DNA from: Acidobacteriota bacterium
GTDB lineage: Bacteria; Acidobacteriota; Thermoanaerobaculia; Multivoradales; J023
Length of the DNA: 46,461 bases
Direction of reading: 5' to 3'
NCBI GenBank assembly: GCA_029263355.1
Contig: JAJCXQ010000249.1
Coordinates: forward strand, 1 to 46,461
Shown here: positions 1-8,365 of the stretch, piece by piece
How positions within the stretch are numbered: position 1 is the stretch's first letter
Layout: every line of letters begins with the position of its first letter
Position numbers and translations under genes: made by a program
Notes under the pieces: model-generated
What the model was told of the DNA's origin: nothing
The model's input: only the letters and a program-made list of their open reading frames with translations
Databases searched by the model: none

Positions 1-227
1 TGCCCAAAGCCTATGCCGGTTACACCGTGCGGAGTTTGCTGCGCGATCCGGCCTATCGGGCGCGCCACCTGGCGGTGGAGATCGCCGGCTGTGTGGCGGG
101 TCTGGGCTACTACCGACGACACCGGCGGTTCGCTGCCCGGCCGGCGCGGCTCAATCTCGACGAAGCGACGGTGCGCGTTAGCCTCGAAGGCCCGAGTCCA
201 GGAACGGCGGTGGCGACCGGTGGGTGA
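1..227 (+). CDS. Partial 3' end of a probable glycosyltransferase
   Basis: The open frame enters from the left edge (first full codon at base 3) and stops with TGA at 225-227, leaving about 74 residues. The visible tail contains a basic, Arg-rich segment (AYRARHLAVEIAGCVAGLGY followed by YRRHRR) that resembles the amphipathic C-terminal tail of family 2 glycosyltransferases. No catalytic motif lies inside the window, so the family call rests on this tail and on the next gene, which starts 7 bp downstream and carries a clear GT2 domain. The two genes are probably co-transcribed. It could be another membrane-associated enzyme. Confidence 0.4.
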   Translation, partial: PKAYAGYTVRSLLRDPAYRARHLAVEIAGCVAGLGYYRRHRRFAARPARLNLDEATVRVSLEGPSPGTAVATGG

Positions 228-234
228 TCAGGTC

Positions 235-2961
235 ATGACACGGAGATTCAGCGCAACATCCGGCCCAGAAGTGTCGGTGATCATCCCGGCCTACAATGCG
301 GCCAGGACGTTAGAGGAGCCGTTGGAGTCGCTGGTTGCCCAGACCCACGCCGACTGGGAAGCCCTCGTGATTGACGACGGCTCAACGGACGAGACCAGCG
401 CGGTCGCCGACCGCTTCGCCCAGCGCGATCCCCGGTTCCGGGTCGTGCGTCAACCGAATGCCGGGGTCAGCGCAGCGCGCAACAACGGTATCGCCCAGGC
501 GACGGGAGAGTGGCTACTCTTCCTCGACGCTGACGACACGATGACGCCAACACACCTCGAGCTAATGACCGCGGCGTTGGCGCAAGACAACAGCCTCGAT
601 GCGGTCACCTGCGGCTGGGCATCGGTGTCGATGGATGGCTACCGTACCTGTACGAATCTTCCTGACGTAGAGGGGGATCTTTTCGAACATTTGGCTGTGG
701 ATTGGCGGTTCGCGATTCACGCCTGTTTGGTTCGCAAGTCTCTAGCGCAGGAGGTTGGCGGGTTCGACGTTGAGCTTTGTACGAGTGAGGACTGGGATTT
801 CTGGCAGCGGATCGCCCGTCTCGGCGCCCGGTTCGGCGCGGTACGCGATGTCCTGGCGTTTTACCACATGCGCCCGGGCTCGGCCTCGAAACAAGCTCGT
901 CAGATGTTGGTCGATGCCATGAAAGTGCTGGAGCGGGGGCATGCTCCCGATCCTCGGGTACCGAGGCCGCATCCGGTTTACCCGGACGGTATGGAGAAAG
1001 ATCCGGAGACCCTGGTTTTCCAACGCAGCTACTTTCTGTGTTTCTCGGCAGGCCTGATTGTCGGCGCCAAAGGTGACGCTCGTCCCCTATTGCAGCTGAT
1101 GCGCGGTGAAACCAACCCACTACTCGAGCCATATTTTGTTGCTGATTGGATGGTGTCTGCAGCGATCGACGCCAGCGGTCGCCCGGTAGGGGAATGGGCA
1201 TTGGCGTGGCGTGAGGCCGAGCCGCATGCAACCGACTTCCTAGAGGCGCTGGAATCCCATGCCGACGCGCCAGGTGTCGCAAGGCGCGCACGGGTCTTGG
1301 CTTGGATTTTAGTGCGGGTGAAGATGGCGGATGCGAGCCTGAGTCATCGGGTGAAAGCACTGCCGTTGAAAGCGATGCTGCGTTTGATGTACATCAAAAG
1401 GGACGTTGTCCGTTGGCTTGGGAAGCTGGTGGGCCATTGCAAGCAGTTGGCCACCAATAGTTTGCGGATGATGCCGCGGCTTTATGCTCGTTACCGCAAA
1501 ATCCGCCAACGGTACGCTCGGCCGGAGAGTCGCAGCTCCCTCGACGAGTTCTTCAAGCAGAAGGCTGACCCGTGGGGTTACACCAGTCCCTACGAGCAGA
1601 CGAAGTATGAACAGACCCTGGAGTTGATTCCAGAAGGCACCCAAAACGTGTTGGAAGTGGGCTGCGCCGAAGGCCACTTCTCGGCCCAATTGGCGCCGCG
1701 GGTTGGCCGTTTGGTGTCGACGGATATCTCACCGGTAGCGGTGAAACGCGCCGCCGAGCGGTGCGCTGAATACGATAACACCAGCTTCCAGACGTTGGAC
1801 TTGGCGAAGGATCCCATTCCGGGGCGCTTCGATCTCATCGTCTGTAGCGAGGTGCTCTACTATCTAAGACGGGTCCAGCGCCTGGAGGCAGTGGCGGAGC
1901 GGTTCGCGGCAGCGCTCGAGCCAGGTGGGCAGCTGGTGATGGCGCATGCCAATCTGACCGTTGACGATCCCGATCATCCAGGTTTCGACTGGAGCTTCAA
2001 CTACGGGGTCAAAACGATCGGTGAGACCTTCGCCGCGCGCCCTTCTCTGAGCTTCGCCGAAGAGTTGCAAACCCCCTACTATCGGGTGCAACGTTTCAAA
2101 CGAGCTGAGGATGATAGCCATCGTCAGGCCCCCGCCATTCGCACAGTAGAGCATTCGCCGCCGCCACCGGAGGTCGAGCGCCACATGGTGTGGAATGGGG
2201 TGGGAGATCGTCTGCCGATCCTGACGTACCACCGCATCGCCAATAGCGGATCGGAGGCCCTGGCGCCCTATCGGGTCTCGGTGGCGGACTTCGAAGAGCA
2301 ACTGCGTTACCTGCGGGATCACGACTATCACAGCATCGATCTCGCCACCTGGTCTCAGCACGTGGTGTTCGGTGGCGCTCTGCCGCGCGGCGCGGTGTTG
2401 ATCACCTTTGATGATGGCTATCGCGACTTCAAGGACAACGCTTGGCCGCTGCTCGAGGAGTACGGCTTCTCGGCGACGGTGTTCCTGGTGGCCGACAAGA
2501 TCGGAACAACCAACGACTGGGACGCGGAATACGGCGAGACCGTAGAGTTGATGGATTGGCGCGAGCTCCGCGAGCTGCAAGCCGCGGGGGTGTATTTCGG
2601 ATCACACACCGCGACACATCCCTGGTTGCCATCGTTGTCGTGGCGGCAGGTGATCCGAGAGTTGCAGCGGTCGAAGAAAGTTTTGGAACAAGGTTTGGGT
2701 GCGCCGGTTGACTCGTTGGCTTATCCTTGGGGTGCTTTCAACAAGCCGATTCAGTTTTTGACCGGAGCCTGTGGTTTCGAGTTTGGCCTGTCCACCGCAC
2801 CGGGAGTGTGCGAGCCGTCCCACTCTCTGTTGGCTTTGCCGCGGCTCGACATCGAAGGGACGGACAGCATCGAGTCGTTCGCCGCCAAGCTCGAGGCGCG
2901 AGCCTCGGAGTCGTCACCCAGCACCAGCAGCCAGGTGATCCGTGAGCCTCTCTTGATCTGA
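235..2961 (+). CDS. Three-domain glycosyltransferase GT2 / SAM methyltransferase / NodB polysaccharide deacetylase
   Basis: The protein has 908 residues from the ATG at 235. This start sits just before the GT2 domain and 7 bp after the upstream stop; the frame is open further upstream but that part overlaps the previous gene. Domain 1 (about 10-250) is a GT-A glycosyltransferase with VSVIIPAYN, DDGSTD and the metal-binding DADD at about 98-101. Domain 2 (about 430-620) is a class I methyltransferase with LEVGCAEGHF near 473 and a later LIVCSEVLYYL. Domain 3 (about 670-890) is a polysaccharide deacetylase with LTYHRI, TFDDGY near 724 and SHTATH near 789. Together these suggest a cytosolic enzyme that adds a sugar and then methylates and N-deacetylates a glycan or lipid-linked oligosaccharide. 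The glycan itself is unknown. No signal peptide is seen. Confidence 0.88.
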   Translation: MTRRFSATSGPEVSVIIPAYNAARTLEEPLESLVAQTHADWEALVIDDGSTDETSAVADRFAQRDPRFRVVRQPNAGVSAARNNGIAQATGEWLLFLDADDTMTPTHLELMTAALAQDNSLDAVTCGWASVSMDGYRTCTNLPDVEGDLFEHLAVDWRFAIHACLVRKSLAQEVGGFDVELCTSEDWDFWQRIARLGARFGAVRDVLAFYHMRPGSASKQARQMLVDAMKVLERGHAPDPRVPRPHPVYPDGMEKDPETLVFQRSYFLCFSAGLIVGAKGDARPLLQLMRGETNPLLEPYFVADWMVSAAIDASGRPVGEWALAWREAEPHATDFLEALESHADAPGVARRARVLAWILVRVKMADASLSHRVKALPLKAMLRLMYIKRDVVRWLGKLVGHCKQLATNSLRMMPRLYARYRKIRQRYARPESRSSLDEFFKQKADPWGYTSPYEQTKYEQTLELIPEGTQNVLEVGCAEGHFSAQLAPRVGRLVSTDISPVAVKRAAERCAEYDNTSFQTLDLAKDPIPGRFDLIVCSEVLYYLRRVQRLEAVAERFAAALEPGGQLVMAHANLTVDDPDHPGFDWSFNYGVKTIGETFAARPSLSFAEELQTPYYRVQRFKRAEDDSHRQAPAIRTVEHSPPPPEVERHMVWNGVGDRLPILTYHRIANSGSEALAPYRVSVADFEEQLRYLRDHDYHSIDLATWSQHVVFGGALPRGAVLITFDDGYRDFKDNAWPLLEEYGFSATVFLVADKIGTTNDWDAEYGETVELMDWRELRELQAAGVYFGSHTATHPWLPSLSWRQVIRELQRSKKVLEQGLGAPVDSLAYPWGAFNKPIQFLTGACGFEFGLSTAPGVCEPSHSLLALPRLDIEGTDSIESFAAKLEARASESSPSTSSQVIREPLLI

Positions 2962-3028
2962 TGCATCGATATTCATTTGTGACGCCACCACCAACGATTT
3001 ACCTCACGACCTCGAAGACGCTAAAGCG

Positions 3029-4555
3029 ATGCAAGATTCGATTGAAACTCTGACGATGGCGCCTCCCGCGCAGCCCTCGGTGCGCCCGGTGGGTGTACGA
3101 CGTTGGCTGTTGTTGGCGCTGGTCTTCATCGGCTTCGCGACTTCGGTGCTTTACTTCAGCTGGTGGTTCCGGGACGGCAGGATCTACGATCCTTGGCTCG
3201 CCTTGTGCTTTGGCTTGGCGTTGTTCTATGTCGCGGTGCAGGTGTATTGCGCCTGCTACGTTTATCTCAAGATCGAGTCCCCCGAGACCGAGCCGCCCCC
3301 CGACGGGTGGTTAGTCGACGTCTTCATCCCGGTGTACGACGAGCCCCATGAGATGGTGGAGCGCAGCCTGAAAGCAGCATTGGCGATTCGTTACCCCCAC
3401 CGAACCTTCTTGTTGGATGATGCTCGTGATCCACGTTTTGCAGCCCTAGCGAAGCGGCTCGGGGTCGAATACTGCGTGCGCAGCGACAACCGTGATGCCA
3501 AAGCAGGCAACGTCAACGCCGCTCTGTCGGCTAGCGATGCTGAGTTCGTGACAATTTTTGATGTCGACCACATCCCCGAACCCGATTATCTCGACTCGAT
3601 CTTGGGACATTTCCGCGACGCCAGTGTCGGCTTCGTGCAGAGCGCGGTAGGTTTCTCCAACGCCTGTGAGTCGTGGATCGCCCGTGCCGGCGCCGAGCAG
3701 TCGACCGATGCTCTCGGCCCGACGTCGATGGGTATGTATGGCTGCGGTGCGGCGCAAGTCTGGGGCAGTCACTGCACCTTCCGTCGCGCCACTCTCGACA
3801 GTATCGGTGGCCATCAGACCGGTTTGGCTGAAGATCTCCACACCTCGTTGCGGGTCCACGCTGCGGGTTGGACTTCGGTATTTGTGCCATCGCTCAAAGC
3901 CCTGGGCCTGGTGCCGGGAGACCTGATGGCTGCCGCCAAGCAGCAATTCAAATGGGCTCGGGGTGTTTTCGAAATTTTGCTGGAAGTGTATCCGCGGGTC
4001 TGGAAGCGCCTGTCGTTGACCCAGAACCTGGCCTATGCGGTGCGCTTCACCTACTACCTGATCGGTACCGTCTTTCTTGCGCATTCAGTGTTAGCGGCGG
4101 CAATTTTGACCTTCGGCCCGTTGTCGGCCCGTGCCGCTTTCAGTGAGTATCTCCTGCACTCGATTCCATTTGCGGCCTCAGTCATTTTGGTGCGTCGCGC
4201 CGCGCTTTCGGCTTGGGGGGGGAACTCGTCATCGATGGCATCCAACTGGCGGGGTTACGTGCATACGTTCCTGTTGTGGCCGGTTTATACCTTGGCGTTG
4301 GTCCTAGCGTTGTTGCGCATTCGCGTACCGCACATCTCGACCCCTAAGAAGACCTCACGCCGAATTCCGCCGATCCTGGTGGTGCCTCAAGTGACGTTGA
4401 TGGCAGTTCTGTTGGCCGCGGTGGGCTCGCGCTTGGTGCAAGGGTGGGTGATGGCGGACGTGTTCCCGATCCTTTTTGCGTTGGCCCTCGCCGCCATCCA
4501 GGTTTTTGCGGTCATCCATACCCGCCAGCCGGCTGCCACCCAACAAGAAAACTGA
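3029..4555 (+). CDS. Membrane glycosyltransferase, cellulose-synthase-like GT2
   Basis: The 508-residue protein has two N-terminal membrane segments (about 26-45 and 58-80), a cytosolic GT-A domain (about 95-330) and about four C-terminal membrane segments. This is the layout of processive BcsA-type synthases. Catalytic signatures are the first aspartate region (DVFIPVYDEP), DVDH at 178-181, AED at 267-269 in place of TED, and QQFKW at 305-309 in place of the usual QxxRW. It should polymerise and possibly export a beta-linked glucan-type polysaccharide. The PilZ domain of true BcsA is absent. The start at 3029 has no obvious ribosome binding site, and an ATG at 3056 is an alternative. It lies 67 bp after the GT/MT/deacetylase gene and probably shares its pathway. 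Confidence 0.85.
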   Translation: MQDSIETLTMAPPAQPSVRPVGVRRWLLLALVFIGFATSVLYFSWWFRDGRIYDPWLALCFGLALFYVAVQVYCACYVYLKIESPETEPPPDGWLVDVFIPVYDEPHEMVERSLKAALAIRYPHRTFLLDDARDPRFAALAKRLGVEYCVRSDNRDAKAGNVNAALSASDAEFVTIFDVDHIPEPDYLDSILGHFRDASVGFVQSAVGFSNACESWIARAGAEQSTDALGPTSMGMYGCGAAQVWGSHCTFRRATLDSIGGHQTGLAEDLHTSLRVHAAGWTSVFVPSLKALGLVPGDLMAAAKQQFKWARGVFEILLEVYPRVWKRLSLTQNLAYAVRFTYYLIGTVFLAHSVLAAAILTFGPLSARAAFSEYLLHSIPFAASVILVRRAALSAWGGNSSSMASNWRGYVHTFLLWPVYTLALVLALLRIRVPHISTPKKTSRRIPPILVVPQVTLMAVLLAAVGSRLVQGWVMADVFPILFALALAAIQVFAVIHTRQPAATQQEN

Positions 4556-4574
4556 TCCGTCATCGAGCGTGCGG

Positions 4575-4583
4575 TGGCAGAAT
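4575..4583 (+). promoter_or_regulatory. Candidate extended -10 element for a leaderless transcript
   Basis: TG, one base, then CAGAAT (4578-4583) ends 7 bases before the ATG at 4591, and no Shine-Dalgarno sequence precedes that ATG. The spacing would place the transcription start at or next to the start codon. The hexamer is a weak match and no -35 box is evident. Confidence 0.3.
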
Positions 4584-4590
4584 AGGCGCG

Positions 4591-5634
4591 ATGTCTATGT
4601 CTCGAGCTCCAGCCATGACTCGACGGATCGTCTTCGCAGGTTGTTTCCTGCTGGCTGCCATCGCGCCAGCATCGGCTCAGGACGTGGTCGACCCGTTGAC
4701 CCTGATGCAGCGCCAATTTGTCGAGGCCTACAGCGGTGGCGATATCGACACCGCGTTGCAGGTCGGCGAGGAGCTGATGTCGCGTCAACCAGGCAACGCG
4801 TTCGTGGCCTACGATCTAGCGCGGTTGCGGGCGGCGCGTGGGGAGCTCGCCTCGGCGCTCGCATGGCTGCTCCAGGCCTCGGAGGCTGGATTTGCCGAGA
4901 TCGCTGTGCTCGAAGAGGATGCCGATCTCGCGACGGTGCGACAGTCCCCTGGATTCCCCGCCATCCTCGAGCGGGTCCGAGCCAACCAGGCAGCTGAGAG
5001 AGAGGCCTTTCAAAGGCAAGTGGCGGCCCATCCGCCCCAGTTGGTGCCACCGCGTCGCCTCGACCCCGAAAAGCCCGCGCCGTTGATCTTGGCGCTCCAT
5101 GGTCGCGGGGGTCGCGGCGGACCGATGATGCAGCTTTGGGAGACCGTTGCCCGCCAGCTGGGAGCGGTGCTAGCGGTGCCCGAGGCGCTGAACCCCTACG
5201 CGAGTGGGTTCCAATGGGGAACCCAGGAGGAGACCGCCTACCAGATCCTGCAAGCCATCGAAGTCGCCGCCGCCAAGTATCCGATCGATCGCGATTGTGT
5301 GGTGCTGAGCGGCTTCTCCCAAGGCGGTCGGCTTTCGATCTCCACCGCCTTTCGTCATCCCGAGTCCTTTACCGGCGTCATTGTGATGGGCTCCGCAATG
5401 GATCGCGGAACGAGCTTTCCAGAGCTTACCGGCGCCGACTTGCCGCGCTTCTTCTTCATGGTTGGAGACCAAGATCGCGTGGTGGAGCGCACCCGCGAAA
5501 CCTCCAAACGATTCAGCGAGCGCGGCATCGCCCAGCGTCTGGTGGTTTATCCGGGCCTCGGGCATACCTTTCCCCAGGACTATGTTCGACAGCTCAAGCG
5601 TGCAATTCGTTTTGTGAAAACGTGCGCTGACTAG
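4591..5634 (+). CDS. Secreted alpha/beta hydrolase, phospholipase/carboxylesterase type
   Basis: The protein has 347 residues from the ATG at 4591; an in-frame ATG at 4615 is an alternative. It begins with a clear Sec signal peptide ending near ASAQ. Residues about 30-140 form a helical, TPR-like region. The hydrolase domain follows: LALHGRGG at about 168, the nucleophile elbow GFSQGG at about 240-245, an acid within GDQDRVV at about 293-299, and the catalytic His in GHTFP near 325. This set matches the PF02230/Esterase_phd group of secreted carboxylesterases and feruloyl-esterase-like enzymes. It is probably periplasmic or exported. It sits after two polysaccharide enzymes, so it may remove acyl groups from a glycan, but that is inferred from position only. 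Confidence 0.8.
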   Translation: MSMSRAPAMTRRIVFAGCFLLAAIAPASAQDVVDPLTLMQRQFVEAYSGGDIDTALQVGEELMSRQPGNAFVAYDLARLRAARGELASALAWLLQASEAGFAEIAVLEEDADLATVRQSPGFPAILERVRANQAAEREAFQRQVAAHPPQLVPPRRLDPEKPAPLILALHGRGGRGGPMMQLWETVARQLGAVLAVPEALNPYASGFQWGTQEETAYQILQAIEVAAAKYPIDRDCVVLSGFSQGGRLSISTAFRHPESFTGVIVMGSAMDRGTSFPELTGADLPRFFFMVGDQDRVVERTRETSKRFSERGIAQRLVVYPGLGHTFPQDYVRQLKRAIRFVKTCAD

Positions 5635-5802
5635 CGGAACGGGTCTCTAGACGGGAACTGCGGATCTGGGGTGCAGATGTGATTCGCTGTGCTCTCCCAA
5701 CTCGGATGCCCTCCTGAGCTATGATGGCTGTTGACCGGTTTTTCGGCGTCCCCTGGAGATGCGGTTTCGTTCCAGGGAGCCGGCAACAACGTGGAGATTC
5801 CG

Positions 5803-6069
5803 ATGAAGCTCACAATTCATCTCCCCGAAGATCTTGGGCGCCGCGTCAGCGAGCTTAGCGACCCGGAGTCCTTCGTCACCGAAGCTGTCGTAACAGCCCT
5901 CGGCCGTCCCGGCCGCGATGAGGCGCCAGCAGTACCCGCTCCGTCTCGCTGGGCGCGGTTGGTGGAGCGTGTCGAGGCGGATCCTGTTCACCTCGACGGG
6001 TATTCGGTGCAATAGAAGCGCGCTATACGACAGTTTCGAGACGACTCTGAGTTCCAGCCAGACGTGTGA
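5803..6069 (+). pseudogene. Antitoxin-like small gene interrupted by an in-frame amber codon
   Basis: The ATG at 5803 follows GGAG at 5792. The frame encodes 70 residues, beginning MKLTIHLPEDLG and ending in HLDGYSVQ at TAG (6013-6015). Read through that TAG, the same frame continues for 17 codons (KRAIRQFRDDSEFQPDV) to TGA at 6067-6069. The continuation looks like the expected C-terminus of small orphan antitoxin-type proteins, whose tails have a YSxQLKxxxxxFRxD pattern. A single Leu TTG to TAG change would explain the break. The N-terminus resembles a ribbon-helix-helix strand. No toxin gene follows, because the next gene is convergent. The family recollection is not verified; a short intact 70-residue protein is the alternative. 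Confidence 0.5.
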
Positions 6070-6076
6070 CCCGTCG

Positions 6077-8227
6077 CTACATCGGAACTTCCATTCCCAT
6101 CTGATCGGCGGCGAACGCCCATTGATCGGCATAATCCTCGACCTGCATCCAGGTCGGCTTGCTGCCGCCGTGGCCGGCGCGGGTTTCGATCCGCAGCAGG
6201 ATCGGGTGGTCACAACTCTGGGCATGTTGCAGGGCGGCGGCGTATTTATAACTGTGCCACGGCACCACACGATCGTCGCGATCGGCGGTGGTGATGAGGC
6301 TGGGTGGGTAACAGGTGTCCGGGGCGATGTTGTGGACCGGCGAATAAGCGTGCTGAGCCTTGAACTCGTCTTCGTTGTCGCTCCATCCGTAGTCGCTGCC
6401 CCACTGATGGGCGTTGGCGCTGGCGGTGTGGTAGCGCAACATGTCGAGGACGCCGACCGCCGGCAACGAGACGCCGAAGAGGTCTGGCCGCTGGGTGGTT
6501 ACCGCCCCGACCAATAAACCACCGTTGCTGCGGCCATGGATCGCCAGCTTGGGAGTACGTGTATAACGTTCGGCGATCAGCCACTCAGCAGCGGCGATGA
6601 AGTCGTCGAAGACGTTTTGCTTTTGGAGCTTGGTGCCGGCTTGATGCCAGGCTTCGCCGTACTCGCCCCCACCACGTAGGTTGGGGATCGCTAGCAGCCC
6701 GCCCATCTCCAACCACATGTTCCAGCGTACCTTGAATTCCGGTGTCTCGGAGACATTGAAGCCGCCGTAACCATAAAGCATGGTGGGGTTCTCGCCGTTG
6801 CGCTCGAGGCCCGGTTGATGGATCAGGAACATCGGTATCCGGGTACCATCTTTGCTGGCGAAAAAGACTTGTTCGGTCTCGTAGACGTCGGCCTCAGAGG
6901 AGATGCTCACCGGCTCACGGAAGGGTGTGGTCTCTCCGCTCACGACATCGAGTCGAAAGACCGTTGGCGGCGCGGTGAAGGAATCGAATTGGAAGAAGGC
7001 CTCCGGATCGTCGTCTTTGCCGGAGAAGTCGCTGGCGGTGCCGATACCCGGTAGCTCGACGACACCCAGCTCGGTGCCATCGATCGCGAACCGCACGACG
7101 TGGCTGCGGGCGTCGACCAAGTATTGCGCCACGATGTGACCGCCGATCAACTTTGCCTCTGCCAGAGCGTTCTCGGACTCTGGAACCACTTGCCGCCAGT
7201 TGGCCGGTTCGGGTGTCTTCAGATTGATGGCCACCACCCGGCCGTTGGGGGCGTGGCGGGTGGTGCGAAAGAAGAGCTCGTCTCCCTGGTTTCCCAGGAA
7301 AACATGAAAAGCGTCCCAATCGTCGAGCAGGCGGATCAGTTTAGCGTTGGCAACGTCCAGCTCTCGAACATAAACGCCGTTGGTGGAGTAGCCTTCGAAG
7401 AGATTCAAGATCAGGAAACGTCCGTCATCGCTGACTTCTGGGTATGGATCGTAGTTGTTACCGTCGCCGGTGGAGTAGACGTGCCGGTCGTCTGCTTGCG
7501 AGCTGCCGGCCCGATGGTAGAAGACCGAAACTTTCTCCGATCCGTCGGCCTTGCCATCTTTCCCCACTGGGTAGCGGCTGTAATAGAAGCCTTTGCTGTT
7601 TGGGGACCACACCGCCGTGCTGAACTTCATGTTCCCAACCACATCGTCCAGATCTTCGCCGCTGGCGACGTCACGAATCCGCCAGGTTTTCCAATCGGTG
7701 CCACCATCGGACATGCCATAGGCCACCAGCGTTCCGTCAGGGCTGGCTTCCCAGTTGGCTAGGGCCACCGTCGCGTCTTCACGGAAGTTATTGGGATCGA
7801 TCAACACCCTCGGCTCGGCACCGGGACTGTCCGCAACCATCAGCACGTCGAGCTCTTGGTCGCCGTTGTTGGCTTCGTAGAAATAGCGGGCGCCGCGTTT
7901 GTCAGGTACTTCGAAACGCTCGTAGCGCCACAGCTCGGTCATCCGGTCGCGAATCCGTTCGCGGGTCGTCAAGGCCGCCAACTGTGGCTCCGCTAACGCG
8001 TTCTGGGCCTCGACGAAGGCGCGGGTCGACTCTGAGCCGAGCTCTTCGAGCCAACGGTAGGGGTCCGGAACCTCGACGCCGAAGTAGTCGTCAGCCTGAT
8101 CGGACCGTTCGGCCGGCGGATAGTCCAAGGTGAGCTCCTTCGTCGGTGAGCAAGCGCCGCCCACCAATAGCACGAACCCGGCCAAGAGCAGCGCGGACAG
8201 ATTCACGGTTCCTCGGTCAAACATCAT
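6077..8227 (-). CDS. Prolyl oligopeptidase, S9A family, secreted or membrane-anchored
   Basis: The start at 8227 is chosen because CAGGAG lies 8-13 bases upstream on the minus strand; a longer frame begins at 8269. The protein has 716 residues. An N-terminal hydrophobic segment ends in GGAC, a non-ideal lipobox, so it is either a lipoprotein or a Sec-secreted enzyme. The linker and seven-bladed propeller (about 30-430, starting DYFGVEVPDPYRWLE) precede the peptidase domain, which carries GRSNGG with Ser567, the acid in DRDDRVVPWHS, and His in RAGHGG. It should cleave short proline-containing peptides in the periplasm or outside the cell. It is transcribed away from the DnaC-like gene and converges with the broken antitoxin-like gene 7 bp away. 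Confidence 0.93.
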   Translation of the reverse strand: MMFDRGTVNLSALLLAGFVLLVGGACSPTKELTLDYPPAERSDQADDYFGVEVPDPYRWLEELGSESTRAFVEAQNALAEPQLAALTTRERIRDRMTELWRYERFEVPDKRGARYFYEANNGDQELDVLMVADSPGAEPRVLIDPNNFREDATVALANWEASPDGTLVAYGMSDGGTDWKTWRIRDVASGEDLDDVVGNMKFSTAVWSPNSKGFYYSRYPVGKDGKADGSEKVSVFYHRAGSSQADDRHVYSTGDGNNYDPYPEVSDDGRFLILNLFEGYSTNGVYVRELDVANAKLIRLLDDWDAFHVFLGNQGDELFFRTTRHAPNGRVVAINLKTPEPANWRQVVPESENALAEAKLIGGHIVAQYLVDARSHVVRFAIDGTELGVVELPGIGTASDFSGKDDDPEAFFQFDSFTAPPTVFRLDVVSGETTPFREPVSISSEADVYETEQVFFASKDGTRIPMFLIHQPGLERNGENPTMLYGYGGFNVSETPEFKVRWNMWLEMGGLLAIPNLRGGGEYGEAWHQAGTKLQKQNVFDDFIAAAEWLIAERYTRTPKLAIHGRSNGGLLVGAVTTQRPDLFGVSLPAVGVLDMLRYHTASANAHQWGSDYGWSDNEDEFKAQHAYSPVHNIAPDTCYPPSLITTADRDDRVVPWHSYKYAAALQHAQSCDHPILLRIETRAGHGGSKPTWMQVEDYADQWAFAADQMGMEVPM

Positions 8228-8350
8228 GGGGCGGCTCCTGAGAGTGCGAACGAACGGTGGGAAGGTCACTCGGGGATGGAGAGCTTATCGTGTCAAACGG
8301 TCGCCGCCACCCGTCGTTCATCCCGAGAAGCGGAGATCATGGCCCTAAAG

Positions 8351-8359
8351 TGCTAGCAT
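8351..8359 (+). promoter_or_regulatory. Extended -10 element, probable leaderless start
   Basis: TG, C, TAGCAT (hexamer 8354-8359) ends 6 bases before the ATG at 8366. There is no Shine-Dalgarno sequence before the ATG and no convincing -35 box. It lies in the 138-bp divergent gap shared with the S9 peptidase gene. Confidence 0.42.
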
Positions 8360-8365
8360 CCGCTG

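Noticed and set aside
605..1360. 251-codon open frame on the minus strand
   Set aside because: It is antisense to the GT/MT/deacetylase gene, is rich in Arg/Pro/Ser as expected from GC-rich shadow frames, and has no domain or ribosome binding site.
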